Assembly: GCA_021186555.1 (NCBI GenBank)
Contig: JAJKFL010000014.1
Location: 29,776,033 to 29,840,032 of the forward strand
Origin: Reticulitermes speratus
Lineage: Eukaryota > Arthropoda > Insecta > Blattodea > Rhinotermitidae
Reading direction: 5' to 3'
DNA length: 64,000 bases
A program made the translations under genes and the position numbers. The notes below the pieces were generated by a model. The model did not search any database, had not been told where the DNA came from, and saw only the letters and a program-made list of their open reading frames with translations. Positions 55,714 through 64,000 of this stretch are shown here, piece after piece (the stretch's first letter is position 1; every line of letters begins with the position of its first letter).

Positions 55714-56135
55714 CAGTGTTTTCCAAAATTTTTGCTCGCGCAACCCTTTTGGCTTCGAAAAGTAACCACGGGTCCTCACATCCTTGCTCACGTAAATATA
55801 GCGTGTCCGGATGATTGGTATACAAAATTAAAAATTTATCTCAGAACTGATTTTAGATAGCTACGAATACATACCAGTAGCATAGGTAACAATGCTTTGC
55901 ATGATTTGTCCATAGTTACTGATTGTCGCTCGCTTCGTGGGTACAGGAAGTTTCTTAATTATATATTCTAACGGCCATACAAAATAAACATATCGCTAAT
56001 TAAAGAAGTTCCTCGATTTTATTAACAAAACGTCAAACTTCGAAGTAGTAGGCATTACAGAAATATATCCATATATCTCCTGGGAACTGGTCATGGATCC
56101 CTTGGGATCCGCGGAGCACAATTTAGGAACCACTG
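55714..56135. mobile_element. hAT-like non-autonomous element
   Basis: Left end CAGTGTTTTCCAAAATTTTT then GCTCGCGCAACCC; right end complement CAGTGGTTCCTAAATTGTGC then TCCGCGGATCCC. A CAGTGGTTCC-type end with a G+C patch some 20 bp inside is typical of hAT MITEs. No transposase frame is present, and the 8-bp TSD was not matched. Confidence 0.5.
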
Positions 56136-57910
56136 ATGTTAGGAGATCTCCTACTAACCTACTGGTACATTAAACTTGTGTTAATATGTAGACTGTTAAT
56201 TTCAGTCAAGACTTTCACTAGCTAGCAATATTTTCACTTTCGTAAACCCAACCCTATATTCTTGTATAGTGCAACTTGGAAGTTCAGCGACCAGCGGAAG
56301 GAGGAGCACAGTACCGACAGCACAGTGGAAAACAAATTTCATCAAATTCTGTAAAGTAGTTCTGGAAAATATATAGTCGAATAAGCGTGAAATCTCTCAA
56401 CATGATATTTTAATGTCGTGCAATCTGTGTAAAGAATGCTCACAAAACGTTGCACATAAAACGTTTTGGCAGTGAAAAATACTGGGTTTATTTTGTTTGT
56501 TACGGTTCAAGTAAGTCCTAGCTTACAGCAACTCCAATATAATTTTATTAATATTTTGCAAATAGTTGCTGAATAGAATTTAGTAATTGGTATAAAGTAT
56601 AGAGCACATTACGCTCCACAACTTTCAGTCAGAACACTTTTAAGCCATAAATTTAACCATATTAAAACTTTTCTAACTGTAACTCAATTTTTGGGCGCAG
56701 TACCAAGCCCTGCCGTCTCACACCAGTTTCAAACTAAGAAGGCTGAGACTGTTTAATATATAAAAGTAAATAATGCTACTAAATTATCGTTAATCCATCT
56801 ACAAAATTAACTGAATCTTCGACGAATAAATTTATCCAATAATACAGTTAGTGTGCGACTTCAGATTAAAATTGACCAGGAAAATAAATAACATTAAACG
56901 CAGGAACACAATATGCTGTTATCCCAGAAAATAGAACAATCAAGGAAATTGTTGGATTAATAATCCTAATTACAATCGTATCAACAATATCTTGAGTCAT
57001 TTATAGCAGAGTGTTAACTAAATTCTCTCCTGCTTTAACCTGTAAAATCTCCGCGTTTTGTGCATACAGCGTGTTTGGTGTGATTCCCAGAACAGCTAAA
57101 TAGCGATTAGAGTCCTGTTGGTGTTTATAATGCAGACGCAGTGTCTTCCTATGATGTAGGGACTGAACTTTTAAGTAGGCTATAAGTAAGTTTAATTTCA
57201 TGCTTCAAAGAGTTAAACGAGCCATACTACTTACGTTAACCAAATGGGATGACTGTTGTGACCAAATTTATGTACAACAGTAGAATTGTTTCAGAAATAA
57301 GGAGCAATCTAGACCACTACGTTGCACAAAACAGTAAAGATCGCATTTTAAAAAAACGGTGTATTACTTTCCACACCTGTAACTATAACACTGTTACTCT
57401 TATAATGTGAACTCAAAACGAACTGAGGACGACATCTGTCACGTGTTTTTTTTTCGAAAGTGAATGCGAAACAGTTGGAGGTGGGGATGGTGGTGACCGA
57501 AATTGGGAAACGCTGAGAATTTCGAAGGTGAATGCCGGTCGATAACTCGGGATCTGTTCTGCATTTGCAGCGAATTGGGGAAGTTAAATTGAAAGCCTCG
57601 TGCTGAGCGTGATATTAGGATAGTTGAATTAACCTCGGGTGCTGCACACCTCTGACCATGATGCACCGCAACTGTACTGGTTGTAATACCAAAACTGCTG
57701 AACGGCAAATGGACTGGAACGATCCGGAACGCTGTTCCGCCTGCAGTTACAGTTCACGTATTGCATAACCGCAGCCTTTTCGGCTGTGGATGTCCCGAAT
57801 CACCCAAGACGATTAATGTGGCAAGGAGTAGAATTGATTGCCCCTAGGGTCACATCAGTGCTGCAAGTCGTTCAGAATTGCCTTACACCTGCGTTTGTTC
57901 CGAACGTGAT
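56136..57910. other. Stretch without supported gene
   Basis: About 1.8 kb. An 89-codon minus frame (57439-57708) lies in a modestly G+C-richer patch but has no motif. TTTCGGCTGTGGATG near 57779 is unassigned. Confidence 0.4.
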
Positions 57911-57917
57911 TCATTTG

Positions 57918-58200
57918 GGAATCTGACGTCACTGTCAGTATATGTAGCGTATCTGACGTCACTGTCAGTATGTAGCGTATCTGACGCAACCGTCAGTAAG
58001 TGTAGAGAATCTGACGCGACTACTAGTCTGTGTAGAGAACGTGACGTCATTGTAAGGATATGTAGCGAATCTGACGTCACTGTCAGTATATGTAGCGTAT
58101 CTAACGCAATTGTTAATACGTGTAGAGATCTGACGCCACTCTTAGTATGTTTATTGAATCTCGTCGTGACTGTATGTGTAAAGAATCTGGCGACCACGTG
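57918..58200. repeat. Irregular minisatellite, units of 28-45 bp, with TGACGTCA
   Basis: Units vary around GTAGCGAATCTGACGTCACT and GTCAGTATAT. Exact TGACGTCA palindromes lie at 57924, 57954, 58042 and 58072. Frames on both strands here (104 and 111 codons) read the repeat and are not genes. Confidence 0.85.
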
Positions 58201-58745
58201 TCACTATGCCTAGTGAATGCTACAATCCAGTATATGTATCAAATCTCGACGTCACTTGAGTATGTGTAGAGAATCTGGCGTCACTGTCACTATGCCTAGT
58301 GAATGCTACAATCAGTATAATGTAGCAAATCTCGACGTCACTGTCAGTATGTGTAGAGAATCTGGCGTCACTGTCACTTATGCCTAGTGAATGCTACAAT
58401 CAGTATATGTAGCAAATCTCGACATTATACTGTCAGTTATGTTGTAGAGAATCTGGCGTCAACTCACTGTCACTATGCCTAGTGAATGCTACAATCAATA
58501 CATGTAGCAAATCTCGACGTCACATGTCACGTATGTATAGAAGAAATCTGACGTCACTGTCTACTAGTTTTACTATGCCTAGTGAATGCTACAATCAGTA
58601 TATGTACAAATCTCGACGTCACTGTCAGTATGTGTAGAGAGGCTGACGTCACTGTCACTATGCCTAGTGAATGCTACAATCAGTATATGTAGCAAATCTC
58701 GACGTCACTGTCAGTATGTGTAGAGAGGCTGACGTCACTGCCGTT
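58201..58745. repeat. 86-bp higher-order minisatellite derived from the previous array
   Basis: The larger unit adds ATGCCTAGTGAATGCTACAA and TCAGTATATGTAGCAAATCT to the smaller one. About six units are present, several with small insertions (near 58430-58465 and 58520-58570). Exact TGACGTCA lies at 58549, 58644 and 58730. Confidence 0.85.
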
Positions 58746-59571
58746 GTGTGTCGCAAAACTGTCACTCTCAGTGTAGGCAGCAAATCGTCAGTCTGAGTGT
58801 ACCTGTCAGGCTCCTCTTACAATTGACTTAATATTTTTCACACAGAAAGGTGGCTCAGCCCGTAACGCCGGGACATCGACCGTTTTGGCTGAGGAATTTC
58901 ACACATTTCCTGCAGGTTAATGTTGGAACATTACGTGAAATAAGGCACGACCGCTTCCTTACAGTTTACCATTCATTTATCATTCAACAGTACGATACTG
59001 TAGACTATATTCTGAGTATGGACAGCATCGTTAATAAACAACAAATGAAACATTTTCCACGTAACAAATTTTGGACGGTTTTTATTCCCTACTGTGACAA
59101 ACGAAATTCCAAACGGCTTTCTTTGCACATGCTTAGGCTTACATGCGGTCTGTTTATAAAATCTGATTAACCTAACACACTGTGACACACACAGAAAATA
59201 CTCTTCACGGCATTAGATAAAGTGGGTTTTTACTATGCACCAATATGCTGCCATATCGAATTTAAGGAACCCTTTACGTTGGTTTTGGTGCTGATATTAG
59301 GTCACGGACAGACGAAGTACCGTCAGACCTGTCCTCTACATCAGAGGCGTTTTTAAATTCTATTTCAGTATGACACAGACTATTATTTCATAAAGAAATG
59401 TCACTGAACGTAATAGTCGCGTAGGTTTTAATTCTGAATCGTTTTCTTGTCCTGAGACCAAGTCTGTTTTCAGCGACTGGTTATTCTGACTTAAGATTTG
59501 TCGGCGAAATAACAATTCGTTCCTCCCTCTCAGTTCATTAATCAATAATTATCCTATTATTTTACGCCATA
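58746..59571. other. Stretch without supported gene
   Basis: A 106-codon plus frame (58850-59170) is the longest non-repeat frame nearby. It has no domain I recognise, and a 71-codon minus frame overlaps it. Confidence 0.4.
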
Positions 59572-59884
59572 TACCGTATAAGTCGGAATATAAAGCGGCT
59601 CCGAATATAAGGTGGCTCCACTTTTATTAGGGGTATTTAGAGACAAAAATCAGAAAATTTATGAAACGCAATACAAATATTAATTAATTTTCATAGAGGC
59701 AGATATAGCACTAAAAGCGATACACATAACTGACCTACTCAGTGAAAAAGAACAGCGCTATAACATGCCTTATTAGTCACTTTACTAGGAAATCACTTAA
59801 GGCATCGCTTATAAGGCGATCCCTTCTTTCCTGTGCGGCTACTTCAGAAAAATAACCTCGCCTTGTATTAGGGTTTATACGGTA
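59572..59884. mobile_element. MITE with TACCGTATAA ends, 313 bp
   Basis: Left TACCGTATAAGTCGGAATAT then AAAGCGGCTCC; right complement TACCGTATAAACCCTAATAC then AAGGCGAGG. A subterminal AATATAAGGTGGC copy lies at 59604. TA borders fit a Tc1/pogo-type mover. Non-coding. Confidence 0.65.
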
Positions 59885-60970
59885 ATGTGAGCTATTCAAA
59901 ATGTCATTAACCAAGTCAATAATAAATGAATAACAAACGAAGTCTTATCTTTATAGTTTAAATACTAGTACCTATTGCAAAAGTTATTACAGCACTGAGT
60001 TTAGTAATCATTATAATTTTTATTAAGAGATTCTCGAGTAAAACATGTACGATAATTTCTCTGTTATTCGCTGGAGATCGCAGAGGACGTGGTAATGGCT
60101 CGTTACGTAATGCCTGTTTACTTACACGGAATCCTAGAGTTTTGTATTGTGATCAGTAATCGTGGTGTAAATAATGATAATTTATGTATGTACAAAAACA
60201 CGTAATATTTTATGTACTTTTGGCAGATTAGAAGTGTCGAAGCAACGTTTTGCAAACGCAGAGTACAGTGTAATTTTAAGATAATTATTCCAATTTACAT
60301 TTTCTTTTGTCGGTAGATTCATGCGCTTCCTAATGTAAATCATAGGCTCCTCCTAGAAGAGGTCGACACACAGAGCAGGGTTGGTAACACCTGAACTAGA
60401 GAATGAGATTAAAAAGAATTAATGGCTGCTGGTTAAGCCACTGCTGCAGGAATGCCGGATGTCATATTCGTGGCAGTTAGTGAGAGTGACCAGCAGGTAG
60501 GGTGCGTGGTATCACGGGCTTGTTTCGCCACCCCCCTCACCTCCATATACCGTGCAACGAATTAGCAATAATCCCTAGGGCTGGAAGTCCCAAAGCGCTT
60601 GGGGAAGCGCCCACACTTCCCATCAAGTGCAGCAGAGTGAGTTGACGTTCATCCCCCCGCTACTAATCACCCCTTCTATTTCTACCGGCAAATTAGTCAA
60701 ATTAAGCACTGCAAACCATCACGATCGAGCGGAATATTAGACCATGGTAATCCTGTTTCCTGTAGTGCTCGCTGCGAGAGGACCTATACGCGTGAAAATG
60801 TACGGTTTTTAACAAAAATCTCTTTAGTGCGTTTATAATATTGCGGCTGTCGCCCCTTTACCTCCCCTGAAAATAAAACAACATTTTAATGTTACGTTTT
60901 CGTGATATTCGGAGTCACGTCGCGCAGAGTCAACGCAAATTCAATTTTTTTTTTCATTTTAATTGTACTC
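59885..60970. other. Stretch without supported gene
   Basis: No open frame above 60 codons. TCGTGGCAGTTAGTGAGAG at about 60470 recalls the one near 12132. Confidence 0.4.
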
Positions 60971-60973
60971 CGT

Positions 60974-61290
60974 ACAGGAGGGTTTCTCAATCTTTCTAGT
61001 AACTCGGACCCCTTACAGGGTTGTCTAATATTGCGGACCTCTTAGACACAATTCAAAGTAACATTTAAAGTTAAAATGTTAACAAATACGGAAAATAAGT
61101 CCACTTAAAATGTGAAAACATTATGAAGTCAGTGAAACATTTATTACCAAACGAATATTCCGAGCAATAACGACAGTAGAGTTAATATGAGAAATAGTCT
61201 AACGATAAAAGTTCTGTTCTACTGAGTAGAATCCATTATACTCGCGGACTCCATCGCCACAACTCGCGGAACCCTCGTTGAAAACTGTTC
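60974..61290. mobile_element. Possible hAT-like non-autonomous element
   Basis: Left ACAGGAGGGTTTCTCAATCT then CGGACCCC; right complement GAACAGTTTTCAACGAGGGT then TCCGCGAG. The layout (CAG..TTTCTCAA..CGGACCCC) is hAT-like, but the ends are diverged and no TSD was confirmed. Confidence 0.4.
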
Positions 61291-61644
61291 TACAATACGT
61301 AAAAAGTATTATTTAACGTGGAACTGTAATGCAGATAAATACTACAGCATGAAGCCCTGCGGGGAGTGCAAATGTCGCTCCAAGAGCTCCCAGCCTCAGC
61401 ACTAGGTGCAGGAAATCTCTTGGCGCCTGCTGCTTTAATTTGAGATACAGCCCAAGTGACCTGTTGACTGAGGCCCAGGGTCAGTCTTGACGCCGTGGAC
61501 GCTCCAGTTCGGGTTACACTAAATACGAATTTATTTAATTCCTTCGGAAACTATTTGTATGTGATAAAGACTGAGACATACTCTTTACCGTACTCGACGT
61601 GCTTAATATGTATATTTGATAAAGGTAAAGAGACGCTGTCCTTG

Positions 61645-61985
61645 TTCACATCATGAAGGCACTCGTGCGAGTGAATATTTAACTCCACCGATTCCTAACC
61701 TCGGTACTAGATGAAGGTGAATTGTCAGCTTAACGCTACCGCCGCTTAACCCCAGCGAAAGTGTCCTAGATACCCTTTCAATGGGAAACTCTGTGGGCCC
61801 CAGAACCCATATATTATAAATAAATCCCTTGCCCCTGCCAGGAATCAAACTACGATTCCTTGAGTAATAGCTTTATTTTTACCAACACATGCATGTGTTG
61901 GTAAAAATAAAGCTATTACTTAAAGACAAAATGCACGGTGAATATAATGTGAAATACGATTCCTTGGTTTTCAGCCCATAGCCAG
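61645..61985 (-). mobile_element. SINE family B interrupted by a palindromic insertion
   Basis: The body on plus has CTAACCTCGGTACTAGATGA, CCGCTTAACCCCAG and GATACCCTTTCAATGGGAAA. The head begins at TACGATTCCTTG, is broken by the 92-bp insert at 61863-61954, and resumes at 61955 with the same 12 bp followed by GTTTTCAGCCCATAGCC. Confidence 0.7.
61851..61966 (+). mobile_element. 92-bp palindromic Penelope-type insertion with 12-bp TSD
   Basis: Direct repeats tacgattccttg at 61851-61862 and 61955-61966 bound the insert. It consists of a perfect 58-bp palindrome with no loop (61863-61920) and a 34-bp tail (61921-61954) containing AAAATGCACGGTGAATATAA and ending GTGAAA. The tail matches those of the 30.3- and 53.2-kb elements. 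The arm contains ATAAAGCTA, as does the 53.1-kb arm. Confidence 0.8.
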
Positions 61986-62024
61986 TAATGAAAGCTCTGG
62001 GATTAAAACTAGCTTACATTTAGA

Positions 62025-62388
62025 CCTGCTCATAAGATTGATCTCCTAAAACTGGATCAGTCCACAGCTCTAAAACCTGTTCATAAGATTGATCTCCTAA
62101 AAACTGTATCAGTCCACAGCTCTAAAACCTGTTCATAAGATTGATCTCCTAAAAACTGTATCAGTCCACAGCTCTAAAACCTGTTCATAAGATTGATCTC
62201 CTAAAAACTGTATCAGTCCACAGCTCTAAAACTGTTCTAAGATTGATCTCCTAAAAACTGTATCAGTCCACAGCTCTAAAACCTGTTCATAAGATTGATC
62301 TCCTAAAAACTGTATCAGTCCACAGCTCTAAAACCTGTTCATAAGATTGATCTCCTAAAAACTGTATCAGTCTACAGCTCTAAAACCA
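62025..62388. repeat. 52-bp minisatellite, 7 copies
   Basis: Unit CCTGTTCATAAGATTGATCT, CCTAAAAACTGTATCAGTCC, ACAGCTCTAAAA. The first unit has GCTCATA and GGATCAG and lacks one A. The fifth lost 3 bp (ACTGTTCTAAG). Confidence 0.93.
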
Positions 62389-62715
62389 GTGCCCCATATG
62401 TGTGTACAGTCGTCAGGACGGAACACACCTGAACAGGAGATATCGCGGGCACCACGTGTGAGTGAGCGAGAAATAATGCGGATGATTGCGCGTGTGGTAC
62501 AGATCTGGTGGTCGTAACAAAAGGCTCGTTACTGGATGCTGTGTTGTGGACACCGCCAGACTGTGTTGTTACGATGAGATTGTGCACAATAGTCTGCCTA
62601 TCAGTCCCTCTGCGCCAATTTGTTTATAACGTAAGAGAAAATCCACTTTCACACATCCAATGTGTTACATGTGCCGTCTTTTTATTACAGGGAAACCACA
62701 AATATTGCATACAAA
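62389..62715. other. Spacer between two minisatellites
   Basis: Opposed 70- and 71-codon frames, no motif. Confidence 0.4.
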
Positions 62716-62979
62716 ATTAAACGTGTTTGTACTAATACGTACACCTGAAACACCTACATATAGTGAAATTAAACGTGTTTGTACTAATACGTACACCTGA
62801 AACACCTACATATAGTGAAAATTAAACGTGTTTGTACTAATACGTACACCTGAAACACCTACATATAGTGAAAATTAAACGTGTTTGTACTAATACGTAC
62901 ACCTGAAACACCTACATATAGTGAAAATTAAACGTGTTTGTACTAATACGTACACCTGAAACACCTACATATAGTGAAA
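62716..62979. repeat. 53-bp minisatellite, 5 copies
   Basis: Unit ATTAAACGTGTTTGTACTAA, TACGTACACCTGAAACACCT, ACATATAGTGAAA. Copies are identical apart from one missing A in the first. The array ends in an A run (62983-62991). Confidence 0.95.
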
Positions 62980-63061
62980 ATTAAAAAAAAATTGGACTAG
63001 CCAATCGACTCTGTGGAGCCGAAAATTTAATTCTCACGCAGCTAGTTAACACATTCACCAC

Positions 63062-63313
63062 GTGTTTTGGTACCCGAAGGTTTATTACCGTGTTCACAAG
63101 AGCCTACCACTAGACAATACTCTCACACCCTATTTATTTAAGTTCCAGTTTCATCTGCTCAAGCCTGAAATTCTTCCAAGTAACATTAACAAATTAAGTT
63201 TCATAATTCATTCACAACAAACTGCTTCTCCATTACAGAGACTGGCAGAGATCAATCGGTTGCTGCCGTTTACGAAAATAGTCTGTATTAATTCCGAGAA
63301 TCATATGAAATAA
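63062..63313 (+). pseudogene. Possible repeat-derived coding fragment
   Basis: The frame holds YRVHKSLPLDNTLTPYLFKF, which recalls an IHxSxPLxxxLTPYFFKI pattern that appears in spurious insect gene models. The remaining 50 residues match nothing that I know. The call is weak. Confidence 0.25.
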
Positions 63314-63655
63314 ACAACCACACTGTGTGGGCAAAACGCAGTATTTCTAATGTTCGTATGCATAATAAGCATTCTGTTCTAAAGGTTTTAAAATATCGTC
63401 ATTTTTTAGTTTTCCCGTTCCTTCAGAATTTCAGAGGAGAATGTAATGCAGATTCTTATGTCCCCCATGCACGTTTCAACGTGTCTGTCCGCAAAGTACC
63501 AGAATGTGATGCAGCATCACAGGTATCTTCTGAAACGTGCGGATTCCTTGGCATGATATAAATAACGAACATTTGTCGCTGATTTAAACTAATAACACAT
63601 TAACGCCTTTGATTTAGGCACATTTTGAATGCCAACCTCCGCAGACCACCGTATT

Positions 63656-63958
63656 ACAAGTTGTAATACTCTTTCTTTCTTTCTTAGTCCGACTGCTCCT
63701 ACCTACTCACTGTAGGTGTAGACGGTTATTGCTGCACCTGTTCACACTCAATGACACACACACACACTCTCACAACCGGTAGGACTCCTCTGGACGAGCG
63801 ATCGGCCCGTCGCAGAGGCCTCTACCTGACAATACACAACACTCACAAGAGACAGACATCCATGCCCGCGCCGTGATTCGAACCCGCAGTCCCAAAAAGC
63901 GAGCGGCCGCACACCGCCTTAGACTGCGCGGCCACCGGGATCGGCACAAGTTGTAATA
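63656..63958 (-). mobile_element. SINE family A, AAAG-tail subfamily, with 13-bp TSD
   Basis: Direct repeats acaagttgtaata at 63656-63668 and 63946-63958 flank the element (63669-63945). On minus it starts GCCGATCCCGGTGGCCGCGC, has a B box GGGTTCGAATCAC, and ends in AAGAAAGAAAGAAAGAG. The 3' region (GTAGGTGTAGACGGTTATTG on plus) equals the 1.7-kb copy and not the 39-kb copy, so two 3' subfamilies coexist. Confidence 0.9.
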
Positions 63959-64000
63959 TTTCGAAGTTTTAATACTTCGGAGATGTACTCGGGAGATACG

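Noticed and set aside
57878-58213. 111-codon frame with repeated CRESD/CSESD-like motifs
   Set aside because: It is a translation of the TGACGTCA minisatellite; the opposite strand is open as well.
58850-59170. 106-codon plus-strand frame
   Set aside because: No motif, an overlapping minus frame exists, and it starts at the edge of a decayed minisatellite.

Overview
The window looks like repeat-rich, non-coding DNA from a large insect genome. My best guess is a cockroach or a close blattodean relative, inferred from the mix of tRNA-derived SINEs, non-LTR retrotransposon tails and mobile-element protein fragments; I could not run a search to confirm it. The DNA is A+T-rich. Open frames are short, except where tandem repeats hold them open. 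I find no intact host gene, no exon chain I would defend, no rRNA and no free-standing tRNA gene. Nothing suggests a bacterial, organellar or viral source.

Layout. 1-1.3 kb: a repeat-associated coding fragment, a 30-bp hairpin and a SINE. 1.6-10 kb: SINE copies, a foldback element (6991-7290) and a decayed reverse transcriptase (RT) tail on the minus strand (7324-7770). 10.2-11.6 kb: a 53-bp minisatellite split by a truncated RT copy. 13.4-18.1 kb: a foldback element with hammerhead-like motifs, then two SINEs back to back. 24.5-25.2 kb: a 38-bp minisatellite. 27-32.3 kb: a pogo-like MITE, an RT tail, a 300-bp foldback element and a truncated Jockey-like insertion with target-site duplications (TSDs). 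33-39.5 kb: two SINEs around a 2.5-kb array of a 29-bp unit. 41-48.5 kb: a diverged 78-bp repeat, a broken mariner-like transposase, more SINEs, a second copy of the 11-kb RT element and a pogo-like MITE. 49.8-53.2 kb: a perfect foldback hairpin, then a non-LTR ORF2 whose C-terminal region has expanded into 17 in-frame 81-bp repeats, followed by a 618-bp foldback element with a 13-bp TSD. 54-56 kb: MITEs. 57.9-58.7 kb: a minisatellite rich in the palindrome TGACGTCA. 59.5-64 kb: MITEs, a 58-bp perfect palindrome inserted into a SINE, two 52-53-bp minisatellites and a SINE with a 13-bp TSD.

Most notable: several short inverted-repeat elements (near 7, 13.6, 30.4, 49.9, 52.9 and 61.9 kb) share features of Penelope-like retroelement terminal repeats. 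These are a foldback body, hammerhead-ribozyme-like core motifs in the longer copies, and a tail of about 34 bp containing a CACGGTG-type core. The three clearest copies lie between 12-15-bp direct repeats. I read them as non-autonomous, snap-back Penelope-type insertions. No encoded enzyme for them lies in this window. Also notable is the frame-preserving 81-bp expansion inside the retrotransposon ORF.
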